Source: Niameybacter massiliensis (GTDB lineage Bacteria; Bacillota; Clostridia; Lachnospirales; Cellulosilyticaceae). Taken from it: 64,000 bases of DNA. The position numbers and the translations under genes were made by a program. The stretch is from positions 1,691,572-1,755,571 of the forward strand of contig NZ_LN875035.1 of assembly GCF_001282685.1 (NCBI RefSeq), written 5' to 3'. The notes beneath the pieces were generated by a model. It ran no database searches, was not told the origin of the DNA, and saw only the letters and a program-made list of their open reading frames with translations. Positions 22,933 to 31,883 of this stretch are shown here, piece by piece (position 1 is the first letter of the stretch; every line of letters begins with the position of its first letter).

Positions 22933-24009
22933 TTATAATGTACTGATTACTTCTTGATTTAGCGTCTTAATATACTCTACCGCAAGTTGAATCGATGCTT
23001 TGTAGTCTTTCATTGCTGAATACCCATAATGTGTATGTGCATAACGTACTGGTACACCAAGCACTAAACAAGGTACCGCACCTAATTCTAAATGAATTGG
23101 ACCAGCATCTGTGCCACCCCCACTACGCACTGCACATTGATATGGAATTTGATGTGTTTTCGCTACATCTTTAGTCTGTTGTATAAGGCGTGGATTGGCG
23201 ATAAAACTCCTATCAAAATGTCTAATCTGTGTGCCTTTTTTCAAGCTACCTTGTGCACTATAGCTGTCCATAAATGTATCATCTGCAGGAGAGCCTTCAA
23301 ATATAATAGCTAAATGAGGTTTTATCGTTTTTACATTAACCTTTGCACCTCTACATCCTACTTCTTCTTGTACAGAAATAGAGCCCACTACATCTACATC
23401 TAGCTCTAACCCTTCTAACGCAAGTAACGTTTCAATAACACATCCACACCCTAAGCGATTATCAAAGGCTTTTCCCAACATCACTTCTGTGATTTTATTA
23501 TAACTAAAAGTTGCATCGGGTGTTACAGGGGCACCTGCTTCAATCTTAAAGAGCTCAACTACCTCTTCATAACTTGTAGCCCCTACATCAATAATCATAT
23601 CTTCTAACTTCTGCCCATCTCCGCCTCCAAAATGAGGTGGTTTAGAACCCATTACACCTTCTATGTATGTACCTTCACTATTCTTAATCCATACTTTATG
23701 CCCAGGTACTGTCTGTGCTACCCATCCACCTAAAGGTAAGAATTTGAGCGTACCATTGGGTCTAATGCTCTGCACAATAAAAGCTACTTCATCTGAATGC
23801 CCATCTAACATAATAACAGGCTTATTACCTGAATGATTCTTTCTATAAATCACAAGGTTACGCATGCTATCTTCTTGAATATTAAAGATATGCCCGTATT
23901 TTTGTTTAATAATCTCTACTACTTCATCTTCAAATCCTGGCGCCCCTTTGGCATTAGACAATACTTCAATTAAAGCTACTGATTCTTCTTGTGTATAGTT
24001 TATCATCAT
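22933..24009 (-). CDS. M42 family metallo-aminopeptidase (glutamyl/deblocking type)
   Basis: 358 residues. The two-metal site motifs are all present: MLDGHSDEVAF near residue 70, GKAFDNRLGCG near 180, VQEEVGCRGAK near 213, IFEGSPADDT near 235 and GGTDAGPIHL near 308. M42 enzymes are cytoplasmic oligomers that trim N-terminal residues from peptides; they are sometimes annotated as cellulases in error. Two ATG codons lie at the start and the second (24006) has the better spacing to AAAGGG. It is first gene of an operon with the GNAT gene. Confidence 0.9.
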   Translation of the reverse strand: MMINYTQEESVALIEVLSNAKGAPGFEDEVVEIIKQKYGHIFNIQEDSMRNLVIYRKNHSGNKPVIMLDGHSDEVAFIVQSIRPNGTLKFLPLGGWVAQTVPGHKVWIKNSEGTYIEGVMGSKPPHFGGGDGQKLEDMIIDVGATSYEEVVELFKIEAGAPVTPDATFSYNKITEVMLGKAFDNRLGCGCVIETLLALEGLELDVDVVGSISVQEEVGCRGAKVNVKTIKPHLAIIFEGSPADDTFMDSYSAQGSLKKGTQIRHFDRSFIANPRLIQQTKDVAKTHQIPYQCAVRSGGGTDAGPIHLELGAVPCLVLGVPVRYAHTHYGYSAMKDYKASIQLAVEYIKTLNQEVISTL

Positions 24010-24109
24010 ATATCCCTTTCTACTTTCAGCTTAAATTTATTGAAAAAATCATAGATTATTCTTATTTTTCATCATATCATATTGTCTCTTCTTATTACCA
24101 CAATTGAAA

Positions 24110-24607
24110 TTAATTTAATACTGTTAGTAAAGTTAATAGCCCAACCGTGGGTATGGTAGCAAGTGTGGCACAAATCGTAATAAATAGTGCTATATGCTTT
24201 TCTTTCTTCAGAACTTTTTCAATGGTTATATAGAGTCCAATACCAATAAGTCCTCCTAAGCTATTCATAAGCAGATCTGTTATATCTGTTCTACCAATTG
24301 CAAATATAAATTGGCTGATTTCATATAACAAACTTAGACTTATACAAGCTATGAATTGCTTCCCAAATGACCATTTCTTACACAATATGCCTATATAAAT
24401 TCCTAAAGGTACAAAGATAATAATATTATTAAGCGCTTCATTCATACGCCCTGTTCCTTTAAATGGAACTAAATTCAAGCTTCTTACACCTACTATTTTA
24501 TATAAATTAGAAGGTAACGACATTTTAAAAACTATAATCCAAGTCATAGCCATGATATAAATAACAAACAATATTTTCAAACCTACATTAAGGCTTTTCT
24601 TTTCCAT
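24110..24607 (-). CDS. VanZ-like membrane protein
   Basis: 165 residues, four to five membrane helices. The VanZ pattern includes NLVPFKGTGRMNEALNNIIIF, then VPLGIYIGIL and a later ISQFIFAIGRTDITDLLMN. VanZ confers slight teicoplanin resistance in enterococci, but most homologs are of unknown role. It is monocistronic, divergent from the MarR-MATE operon with 165 bases between the starts. Confidence 0.85.
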   Translation of the reverse strand: MEKKSLNVGLKILFVIYIMAMTWIIVFKMSLPSNLYKIVGVRSLNLVPFKGTGRMNEALNNIIIFVPLGIYIGILCKKWSFGKQFIACISLSLLYEISQFIFAIGRTDITDLLMNSLGGLIGIGLYITIEKVLKKEKHIALFITICATLATIPTVGLLTLLTVLN

Positions 24608-24703
24608 AGGATACCTCTTTTTCCATCTATTATATCTACATTTTATCTTTCACTTCTTAAGTCTCTACAAATACTATTCTTAAGTTTTCGTAAGAAGTAT
24701 CTA

Positions 24704-24736
24704 TTTGCGCTCGCAAATTAATCATTGCGCACGCAA
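24704..24736 (+). promoter_or_regulatory. Tandem MarR operator palindromes
   Basis: Two palindromes, TTTGCG-CT-CGCAAA (24704-24717) and TTGCG-CA-CGCAA (24725-24736), centred exactly 20 bases apart. The second covers the -35 box of the MarR-MATE promoter. Binding here by the encoded MarR protein would block transcription. Confidence 0.7.
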
Positions 24737-24753
24737 ACTTTTAGGTATATAAT
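24725..24753 (+). promoter_or_regulatory. Promoter of the marR-MATE operon
   Basis: TTGCGC (24725-24730), a 17-base spacer and TATAAT (24748-24753). The -35 is inside the second operator palindrome. Confidence 0.7.
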
Positions 24754-24772
24754 TAACAATCGAGGTGATTAT

Positions 24773-25210
24773 ATGGAACTTTTAAAATGGCTTTCTATTT
24801 CTGACCGCTATACTAAAATGCATCTAGACCGTGAACTTGCTCCTCTCGGACTTAATAGTAGTCAGCATATGTATATTCTGAAAATTTGTCAGGAACCAGG
24901 TATAACACAAGATAAATTTATTAATGTATTTTACATTCATCCAAGTAATGTAACACGTTCTATTGCTTATTTGGAAAAGGCTGATTTCATTAGAAAAGAA
25001 CCCCATCCAAAAGATAAGCGTACCTGTTGTCTCTATCCTACTGAAAAAGGATTAGCAGCTTATGCTGATATTTTGAATATACAAAGTAATTGGCACGAAC
25101 GACTTCTTGCCGATTTTTCTCCAGAAGAAAGAGAACTTTTCCTTGCCTTTCTTCATAAAGCAGGAAAAAAAGCTATTCTTGAAGTAACAAAAGAAATAGA
25201 AAATCAATAA
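24773..25210 (+). CDS. MarR family transcriptional repressor
   Basis: 145 residues with the winged-helix MarR fold: GITQDKFINVFYIHPSNVTR is the recognition region and KADFIRKEPHPKDKRTCCLY the wing with the usual D.R. pattern. MarR proteins repress efflux genes until a drug or phenolic ligand binds. I start at 24773, where GAGGTGATTAT precedes the ATG; the longer frame (24725) would begin inside the operator. It overlies a promoter with two operators and is followed 19 bases later by a MATE pump gene, a textbook autoregulated resistance operon. Confidence 0.9.
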   Translation: MELLKWLSISDRYTKMHLDRELAPLGLNSSQHMYILKICQEPGITQDKFINVFYIHPSNVTRSIAYLEKADFIRKEPHPKDKRTCCLYPTEKGLAAYADILNIQSNWHERLLADFSPEERELFLAFLHKAGKKAILEVTKEIENQ

Positions 25211-25229
25211 TCAAAGAAAGGAACATATT

Positions 25230-26624
25230 ATGAATGCAATGAAATCTGAAAACCCTCTTGGTTATGAAAAGCTCCCTACACTGTTAAGAAGCTATGCTGT
25301 ACCTAGTATCATAGCTATGTTAGTAAGTTCTTTATACAATATTGTTGACCAAATCTTCATAGGGCAAGGTGTTGGCTACCTTGGAAATGCTGCAACTAAT
25401 GTAGCTTATCCCCTTACCACCATTTGTCTTGCCATTGCCTTATTAATTGGTGTTGGTAGTGCTGCTCGCTTTTCTATGGCACTGGGTGCAAAAGAAAAAG
25501 AAAAGGCAGAACTTGCTGTAGGTAATGCTATTAGTATGATGATCCTATTTGGACTTATCTACTTAGTATTTATTCAGCTCTTTTTACATCCACTCTTAAC
25601 TTTATTCGGTACCACACCTGATGTTATGCCTTATGCCAAAAGCTATACACGTATTACTGCCATTGGGATGCCACTCCTTATTATTACAAATGGGATGAGT
25701 AACTTAGCAAGAGCTGATGGAAGTCCTAAATTCTCCATGATTTGTATGATCGTTGGTGCAATTATCAATACCATCTTAGATCCTCTTTTTATCTTTGTGT
25801 TTAATATGGGGATTGAAGGTGCTGCCCTTGCTACTATTATTGGGCAATTTATTTCTTTCTTAATGGCTATTAGTTATGTGCATCGCTTTAAACATATTGA
25901 CTTAAAGAAAAAACATTTTAAATTACAAAAAGTAGAATGCTTCAAGATTGCATCCTTAGGTATGAGTAATAGTCTTAATCAATTAGCCATTACTTTTGTA
26001 CAAATTGTTCTTAATAACTCTCTTACATACTATGGTGCCTTATCTATCTATGGTAGTGATGTACCTCTTGCATGTAGCGGGATTGTTATGAAGACAAATG
26101 CTATTTTACTTTCTATTATTATTGGGCTTGCTCAAGGCTCACAACCCATCATCAGCTTTAACTTTGGTGCTAAGAAGTATAATCGTGTAAGAGGTATTTA
26201 TAAGCTAGCCATCTGTTGTAGCTTGGTAATTTCACTTATTGGCTTTATTGCCTTTCAGTTTTTCCCAAGACAAGTCATCTCCTTATTTGGAACAGGTGAT
26301 GAACTCTACTTTGAGTTTGCTGTAAAATTCATGAGGATATTCTTATTTATGGTTCTTATAAATGGTATTCAAGTTATTACTTCTAACTTCTTTGCTGCAA
26401 CAGGCAAGGCGATTAAGGGGGTATTCTTATCACTTTCTCGTCAGGTAATCTTCTTAATACCACTTATTCTCATTCTTCCTCTTTTCTTTGGAATCGATGG
26501 AATCTTATTTGCAGCTCCTATAGCAGATGCGCTTGCATTCTTTGTAGCTATCTTCTTAGTTAGAAAAGAACTTAATCATATGAAAACATTAGATACACCA
26601 GAAACGTTAAATACGCCAGCGTAA
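25230..26624 (+). CDS. MATE family efflux transporter (MepA-like), MarR-controlled
   Basis: 464 residues, 12 helices. MATE/MepA features are LRSYAVPSIIAMLVSSLYNI, VDQIFIGQGVGYLGNAATNV and GLAQGSQPIISFNFGAKKYN. It is cotranscribed with the upstream MarR gene, as mepR-mepA is in Staphylococcus. Export of lipophilic cations or drugs is expected. AAAGGAAC precedes the ATG. The C-terminal tail (LDTPETLNTPA) is short and polar. Confidence 0.9.
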   Translation: MNAMKSENPLGYEKLPTLLRSYAVPSIIAMLVSSLYNIVDQIFIGQGVGYLGNAATNVAYPLTTICLAIALLIGVGSAARFSMALGAKEKEKAELAVGNAISMMILFGLIYLVFIQLFLHPLLTLFGTTPDVMPYAKSYTRITAIGMPLLIITNGMSNLARADGSPKFSMICMIVGAIINTILDPLFIFVFNMGIEGAALATIIGQFISFLMAISYVHRFKHIDLKKKHFKLQKVECFKIASLGMSNSLNQLAITFVQIVLNNSLTYYGALSIYGSDVPLACSGIVMKTNAILLSIIIGLAQGSQPIISFNFGAKKYNRVRGIYKLAICCSLVISLIGFIAFQFFPRQVISLFGTGDELYFEFAVKFMRIFLFMVLINGIQVITSNFFAATGKAIKGVFLSLSRQVIFLIPLILILPLFFGIDGILFAAPIADALAFFVAIFLVRKELNHMKTLDTPETLNTPA

Positions 26625-26639
26625 GTGTATTTGTAACAT

Positions 26640-26681
26640 AAAAAGAAGGCACCTTCGTCATTACGGAAGGTACCTTCTTTT
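26640..26681 (+). terminator. Intrinsic terminator of the marR-MATE operon
   Basis: AAAAGAAGG.ACCTTC and GAAGGT.CCTTCTTTT arms. It also faces the converging reductase gene. Confidence 0.85.
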
Positions 26682-26715
26682 ATTGATGAATATAAATAAT
26701 CTTATATGTTGATTT

Positions 26716-28686
26716 CTATAATGTATAAGCTGCTTCAAATCCTTGCCTTACTGCCCCTTCAATACGGCCAACTTTAGCGGCATCTCCAATGACAAAGACA
26801 CGATTACAAATCCCCTTTGCAATTTCTTCTAATGGATTAACAGAGTGTACACCTAGCGCAAGCACTGCATAATCCACTGGATACATTGCTTGTTTGTTCT
26901 CTTCTATATTCTCTAAGAGTACACCTTCTTTGTGAATAGCTATGAGCTTTGTCTTTGGCATATACTTTACATCATAATGAGATAATTTATCCATTGCATC
27001 TAAATAATGTTGTACATAAACACCTTTACCAATAGAGTCTAGCATTTCAACTATAGTAACTTCATTGCCTTTACTACACAAAAATTCAGCCGTCTCAAGT
27101 CCTGTTGCCCCAGATCCGATAACAGCTACTTTCTTGCCTTCTAACTCCTTATCTTGGCAAAGCACTTCTTTAAAGGTCAAAGCATTTTCTAGCTCTATAC
27201 CTGGGATGGTAGCTGGTTTAATAGGCTCTCCACCTGTTGCTAATATAATAGCATAGGGATTAAATGCCTCTAGCACCCCTTCGGTGACTTCTGTATTGCA
27301 TACAATACTTACACCTAACTTTTGAAGTTGGTTAAGTTCATATTCTACAATCCAATCTATCTTTCTCTTATGAGGTGGTTTATCAGCAATATTAATCTGT
27401 CCCCCCACTTTACCTTCTTTTTCTACAAGGATAACTCTAAAGTCTCTCTCCGCTAACACTCTTGCTGCTTCTAATCCAGCAACTCCTGCTCCAACAACAA
27501 TGACCGTACGCCCATCCCCATCTCTTTTATAGTCTGGGTAAAGTGATTCACGACCTGCTCTTGGATTCACTGCACATTTTACTGGTCCCTTCCCTGCAAT
27601 CGCATCACTTACTAAGGTTTCAAAACAGAAGGTACAAGAAATACATCTATTAATTTCACATTCACGCTCTTCTAATGCCTTTATTGCCCACTCTGGATCT
27701 GCAACTACTGCACGACCTAGCCCAACAAAGTCAACCAAATTATCCTCTAACATCTTCTCTGCAAACCAAGGTTCCTTAATCATATTTACTGCAATGATTG
27801 GAATATGGATGGCCTCCTTAACTGCCTGAATAAGTGATGATCGGCAGCCTTGAGGATAAGTCATAGGTTCTGATAGTGAGTTAAAAGATTCATAGATACC
27901 ATTTGATACATTGATATAATCTATCCCTAAGCTTTCTAATGCCTGACATACCTTAATACCCTGTTCTAATTTTAAATATTCTTCTACCCCATTTGGAGCT
28001 AATAATTCATCCACTGTAAGACGAATACCTACTACGAAATCTTGGTTACATACATTACGTATTCCTTCATAAATTTCTTTTACAAACTGAAGTCTCCCCT
28101 CAAAAGAACCACCAAAACGGTCTGTACGTTGATTGGTATAAGGACTTAAAAATTGTGAGATTAAGTAACCATGTGCACCGTGTAATTCTACTCCATCAAG
28201 CCCTGCTTGGGTAGCACGCTTTGCAGCTTCTACGAATTTGCTTATTACTTGTTCTACTTCTTCTGTTGTCATCTCGTGCGTTTCTTGGTTACATACACCA
28301 CAAGATTTATTTGAAGAAGACCATACTGGCTCATTACTATTTAAATTAGAAAATGTCTCACGTCCAGGATGGTGCAACTGCGCCAGTACTTTTACATCAT
28401 AGCTATGAATTTCTTCTACAACTTGCTTCATGGATGCGATTTGCTCATCTCGTGCAAGGCTCGCCTGCCAAGGTGCTGCAACGCCATGTTCATCATCTAC
28501 TCTGGTATTTTCCAAAATGATCATACCTACGCCACCTTGTACACGTTCCATTAAATATGTACGAAATGCCTCACCTACACATTGCTTATCATCTGATACT
28601 CCCATTGCCAACGGACACATTACAATACGATTTTTAAGTTCTAAACTTCCAATCTTACCTTTTTCAAATAGCTTTGTATACTTCAT
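26716..28686 (-). CDS. Old-yellow-enzyme family NADH:flavin oxidoreductase (2,4-dienoyl-CoA reductase/BaiCD-like)
   Basis: 656 residues in three parts. An FMN TIM barrel (~1-345) has the catalytic region DGVELHGAHGYLISQFLSPY and NQRTDRFGGS. A [4Fe-4S] motif, CISCTFC ... KCAVNP, lies near 350-375. FAD and NAD(P) Rossmann domains have VVGAGVAGLEAARVL near 400 and VAVIGSGATGLETAEFL near 515. Family members reduce activated C=C bonds of enoates, dienoyl-CoA or bile-acid intermediates. The start is ATG at 28686 with GAGGTG upstream; GTG at 28698 is less likely. It is monocistronic. The native substrate cannot be told. Confidence 0.9.
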   Translation of the reverse strand: MKYTKLFEKGKIGSLELKNRIVMCPLAMGVSDDKQCVGEAFRTYLMERVQGGVGMIILENTRVDDEHGVAAPWQASLARDEQIASMKQVVEEIHSYDVKVLAQLHHPGRETFSNLNSNEPVWSSSNKSCGVCNQETHEMTTEEVEQVISKFVEAAKRATQAGLDGVELHGAHGYLISQFLSPYTNQRTDRFGGSFEGRLQFVKEIYEGIRNVCNQDFVVGIRLTVDELLAPNGVEEYLKLEQGIKVCQALESLGIDYINVSNGIYESFNSLSEPMTYPQGCRSSLIQAVKEAIHIPIIAVNMIKEPWFAEKMLEDNLVDFVGLGRAVVADPEWAIKALEERECEINRCISCTFCFETLVSDAIAGKGPVKCAVNPRAGRESLYPDYKRDGDGRTVIVVGAGVAGLEAARVLAERDFRVILVEKEGKVGGQINIADKPPHKRKIDWIVEYELNQLQKLGVSIVCNTEVTEGVLEAFNPYAIILATGGEPIKPATIPGIELENALTFKEVLCQDKELEGKKVAVIGSGATGLETAEFLCSKGNEVTIVEMLDSIGKGVYVQHYLDAMDKLSHYDVKYMPKTKLIAIHKEGVLLENIEENKQAMYPVDYAVLALGVHSVNPLEEIAKGICNRVFVIGDAAKVGRIEGAVRQGFEAAYTL

Positions 28687-28846
28687 CTTTTTTCTCACCT
28701 CTATGATAGAATTATATCAATCTAGATACACCTCTATCTTACGTAGAAAATCTAGTGAAAATCACAATTTTTTCATATTTTCCTCATATTTACAATTAAA
28801 ATATATTTATTTTTCTTTATGTTCACCCATTACTTATAAAAATAAA

Positions 28847-28880
28847 GGTTGCTATGAAATGATACTTTCATAACAACCTC
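28847..28880 (-). terminator. Intrinsic terminator of the GntR-ABC operon
   Basis: AGGTTG.TATGAAA and TTTCATA.CAACCT arms; the reverse strand continues TTTATTTTTATAAG. Confidence 0.8.
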
Positions 28881-28889
28881 TAATACGAT

Positions 28890-29669
28890 TTACTCTAAGT
28901 TAAGATGATTTCTTAATATATAATTTGTTGCTTCAAACATACCTACTGTAAGTACTAATACAATGAGATTACCTATAAACATATTCATATTAACATTCGC
29001 TGTAAAGTCTCCTGCAAATATTGCTAAGCCTAATACCCAGTTGACTACTAGGTTAATCACAAAGAAAGCAATAAATGATGCTGCTGTACGATGCTTTTGG
29101 AAGTTAGGGAACTGTCCAATAGCTAATGCTAAGTAAATAGAAACAATAAATTGGATATAGCTTAAAAATCCTGCAACGATAAATTGTACAATAATGAGTA
29201 TACTCACCCTACCAACTTCTTCTTGTAGAAGGTATATAGCTTGTGACATAAGCTCTGATAAGAGAGGCATGAGTTCTGTTATAAACTCTTTGCTTATAAA
29301 TAAGATTCCAAAAGCTGCTATTCCTACTAATCCACTTAAAATAATCCATACTATAGCTACAATCATTTTAGAAAGTATTAAACTTCTTGTTTTAACAGGT
29401 AAGGTAAACATGAGATAACCTTCATCTGATAAAAGATTCTTTTGGAAGCGTTGGATTGTTGCAACAATAGTTATGACCCCTAATGCTATAAATAATGCTA
29501 CTAAAGCAACAACTGTGAAGTCACCTACTTTATTAAGTTCTTCAAATACACCTTGTGTATTTCTTCCTAAGAATCTATTTAATAAAGCTACTACCAAAAT
29601 TGCCCCATATAAAGGTAAGAAAGTTCTTCCTGTAGCCTTAAATTCATATTTCATTAATTTCCCTAACAT
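28890..29669 (-). CDS. ABC-2-type permease subunit
   Basis: 259 residues, six membrane helices. It starts MLGKLMKYEFKATGRTFLPL, the usual cytoplasmic entry of ABC-2 permeases, and has a periplasm-side insertion near 130-150 (KEFITELMPLLSELMSQAIY). The gene overlaps the ATPase gene by 7 bases, so translation is coupled. By context with a GntR/YtrA regulator it is probably an exporter for envelope stress, lantibiotic or bacitracin-like defence. Confidence 0.8.
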   Translation of the reverse strand: MLGKLMKYEFKATGRTFLPLYGAILVVALLNRFLGRNTQGVFEELNKVGDFTVVALVALFIALGVITIVATIQRFQKNLLSDEGYLMFTLPVKTRSLILSKMIVAIVWIILSGLVGIAAFGILFISKEFITELMPLLSELMSQAIYLLQEEVGRVSILIIVQFIVAGFLSYIQFIVSIYLALAIGQFPNFQKHRTAASFIAFFVINLVVNWVLGLAIFAGDFTANVNMNMFIGNLIVLVLTVGMFEATNYILRNHLNLE

Positions 29670-30361
29670 CTAAATACCTCCCTAAATAATGAATCAATAG
29701 ATTGACCTTTTTCTGCTCTAATATCATCCACATTCCCTTGTAACATCACTTCACCATAGCCTAAGAAAATAATATCATCACAAATATTTTCCACTTCTTG
29801 AATAAGATGTGTTGCTATAATAACTGAACTATCTTCAGAGTAATTTTTAATAATCGTATTAAGAATATAATCTCTTGCAGCTGGGTCTACACCCCCAATT
29901 GGTTCATCTAGAATGTATAGTCTTGCTTTTCTAGACATAACAAGTATCAATTGAACTTTTTCTTTTGTTCCTTTTGATAACGTCTTAAGCTTACTCTCTT
30001 CATCAATTTTAAGTACACCAAGCATTTCACGTGCTCTATCTTTATCAAAGTCTTCATAGAAATCATCAAAGAATCCTAATAAGTCTTTAACTTTCATCCA
30101 ATCATTTAAGTATGTTCTTTCTGGCAAATAGGAAATCATTTTTGTCGTTTCAATTCCTAGTGTCTTGCCTGCTACTATAATCTCACCACTTGTTGGTTGG
30201 ATAAGCCCATTAATTAATTTAATTAATGTACTTTTACCACTTCCATTAGGTCCTAATAATCCAATAACCTTACCTGGTTCTATTCTTAAGCTAACACCTT
30301 TTAGCGCTTCCTTATTACCATAATTTTTTCTTACATCGATAATTTCTAATATAGGTTGCAT
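29663..30361 (-). CDS. ABC transporter ATP-binding protein
   Basis: 232 residues with Walker A LLGPNGSGKSTLIKLI near 35-50, a degenerate signature LSKGTKEKVQLIL near 130 (LSxGx kept), Walker B LYILDEPIGGVDP near 150-162 and the switch His in IIATH near 187. It energises the coupled ABC-2 permease. The gene begins on the last base of the GntR gene and ends inside the permease gene. Confidence 0.92.
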   Translation of the reverse strand: MQPILEIIDVRKNYGNKEALKGVSLRIEPGKVIGLLGPNGSGKSTLIKLINGLIQPTSGEIIVAGKTLGIETTKMISYLPERTYLNDWMKVKDLLGFFDDFYEDFDKDRAREMLGVLKIDEESKLKTLSKGTKEKVQLILVMSRKARLYILDEPIGGVDPAARDYILNTIIKNYSEDSSVIIATHLIQEVENICDDIIFLGYGEVMLQGNVDDIRAEKGQSIDSLFREVFRC

Positions 30362-30729
30362 TACTTCATTCCCCCTAAATAATGTTGGATCAATGTGATC
30401 ACTTCATCTTGCTTGTATCCAAGTTGCATTAATGACTCAATAAATGATTTGACTTTTTCCTCTGCAAATTCATCTCTCATTTTTGCTAATAACTCCTTAT
30501 CCTCTGTTACAAATCTTCCACTCGTTCTTTGACTATAGACTAATGCATCACGTTCAAGTTCTGCTAATGCTCTTTGCATTGTATTTGGATTGACTCCAGC
30601 TTCTTCTGCTAAATCTCTTACAGATTTAAGCTTACTTCCACTTGGTAACTCACCCGTTACTATCATTAGTTTGATACGTTCTACGAGTTGCATATAAATA
30701 GGTCTTGTTGTATCAAAATCCCATGGCAT
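30361..30729 (-). CDS. GntR family regulator (YtrA subfamily)
   Basis: 122 residues: a GntR winged helix (RPIYMQLVERIKLMIVTGEL ... SVRDLAEEAGVNPNTMQRAL) followed by a short helical tail rather than a full effector domain. This is the YtrA type. Such regulators autorepress an operon with an ABC exporter and are relieved by cell-wall antibiotics. A 12-base-arm palindrome overlaps its promoter (30742-30769). It is first gene of the three-gene operon. Confidence 0.92.
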   Translation of the reverse strand: MPWDFDTTRPIYMQLVERIKLMIVTGELPSGSKLKSVRDLAEEAGVNPNTMQRALAELERDALVYSQRTSGRFVTEDKELLAKMRDEFAEEKVKSFIESLMQLGYKQDEVITLIQHYLGGMK

Positions 30730-30741
30730 TGTATCACCTCT

Positions 30742-30769
30742 TTATTGTATTAATCACTTAATACAATAA
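30742..30769 (-). promoter_or_regulatory. GntR (YtrA-type) operator palindrome
   Basis: A perfect inverted repeat with 12-base arms (TTATTGTATTAA and TTAATACAATAA) and a 4-base centre. It overlaps the -10 box and start region of the operon promoter, which suits autorepression. Confidence 0.75.
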
Positions 30770-30794
30770 TATTATTGACTGATTGATTTGTCAA
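30766..30794 (-). promoter_or_regulatory. Promoter of the GntR-ABC operon
   Basis: On the reverse strand: TTGACA (30794-30789), a 17-base spacer and TATTAT (30771-30766). Confidence 0.75.
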
Positions 30795-30806
30795 CACAAT
30801 TTTTTA

Positions 30807-30868
30807 AAATAAAAAGTGATTAGAAAGTAATGCCTTTAATTAGCTGTACTTTCCAATCACTTTTATTT
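30807..30868 (-). terminator. Intrinsic terminator after the sigma/anti-sigma operon
   Basis: AAATAAAAAGTGATT.GAAAGT arm and its complement ACTTTC.AATCACTTTTATTT around a 20-base loop; T-rich on both sides. Confidence 0.75.
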
Positions 30869-30887
30869 GCTCAACTTTTATTATTTT

Positions 30888-31883
30888 TTATTGTTTTTTC
30901 ATTACATAATAAAGTGGTCTAGCGCCATTAAATATATAATCTCCATTTTTGAATTCATAAAACATATATGTTTCTCCCTCTATTTCCTTAATGATACACT
31001 TAGATACTGTATCCTCATACTGATTTACAACCATATCTTGACTCCAATAAATTTCTTCACTCTCTACTAGTGAACCATCTTTAAACTTCGTAATGATTTC
31101 CCCGTTTTCCTTCAACTCCATCGATTTAATAAATAAATTTTCTTCTTGTTTATCATTAGGGTTAAAGGCTTGTATTTCATCTATCACATTTATACTTTTC
31201 CAAATTCCTTTCATTGCATCATTGTTTACAAAAGGAATATTGGTATCATCTCTTTTCACTTGTACAAGCTCTGGTGCTTTATCTAGTATAGGTACATCTT
31301 CTGCTTGCTTGAGAACATATAAATATGGTTTTTCAAGACGTTTATAGGTATAATCCCCTGACTTCCATTCATAGAACATATACTTTTCTCCGTCTATTTT
31401 TTTGATAGTATAAGCTGAATTTGTTTCATTTATTCTATTGACAATATGCCCTTTTGTCCATCCCTGTTCATAATTAGAGGTTATAGATCCTCTTTTATCC
31501 TGTACAACTTGAATTAGATCCCCGTTAGAACAAAAGGTCAACTCTTGTAAATAGCCTTCCCCATCCCAACTTCTCTTGTTGGGGGCAAACATTTTTTCAT
31601 TCTCTACAAAGTCTACGGTTTTCCATGTGCCTACTACGTTTTGATCCAGTCTAAAGGTATAACTTATATCATCTACTCTTAGTAGGTACTGCGCCGAAAG
31701 GGTTGCTGTCATTAATGTTGCTGCTATAGCAACTATAGCTATGACTTTTTTTCTATTCACTCTTTTAGGTACTTCCTTACTCTTTATTACCTGACTCTTC
31801 TCCCATATTGTATCAAATGATAGCTTTGTATGTTCATTACCTAGAGCATCTTGTATGGCTGCTTTGATTCGTTTTTCTTTCAT
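30888..31883 (-). CDS. Anti-sigma-like membrane protein with tandem BlaR1-C-terminal-like repeats
   Basis: 331 residues. The cytoplasmic N-terminus (~1-45) is helical, then one membrane helix (VIAIVAIAATLMTATLSAQY, ~47-66). Outside are two related units, ~80-195 and ~225-331. Each has a (V/K)GxWK(T/S) start, a YMFYE(W/F)K.GDY core and a PYLYV/PLYYV end, as found at the C-terminus of some BlaR1/M56-type proteins. It overlaps the sigma gene (ATGA), and that topology suggests an anti-sigma factor sensing an external ligand. No zinc-finger anti-sigma motif is seen. Confidence 0.65.
   Translation of the reverse strand: MKEKRIKAAIQDALGNEHTKLSFDTIWEKSQVIKSKEVPKRVNRKKVIAIVAIAATLMTATLSAQYLLRVDDISYTFRLDQNVVGTWKTVDFVENEKMFAPNKRSWDGEGYLQELTFCSNGDLIQVVQDKRGSITSNYEQGWTKGHIVNRINETNSAYTIKKIDGEKYMFYEWKSGDYTYKRLEKPYLYVLKQAEDVPILDKAPELVQVKRDDTNIPFVNNDAMKGIWKSINVIDEIQAFNPNDKQEENLFIKSMELKENGEIITKFKDGSLVESEEIYWSQDMVVNQYEDTVSKCIIKEIEGETYMFYEFKNGDYIFNGARPLYYVMKKQ

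Noticed and set aside
22933..24009. Cellulase annotation for the M42 protein
   Set aside because: M42 proteins are sometimes labelled endoglucanase, but the two-metal peptidase motifs are all present.
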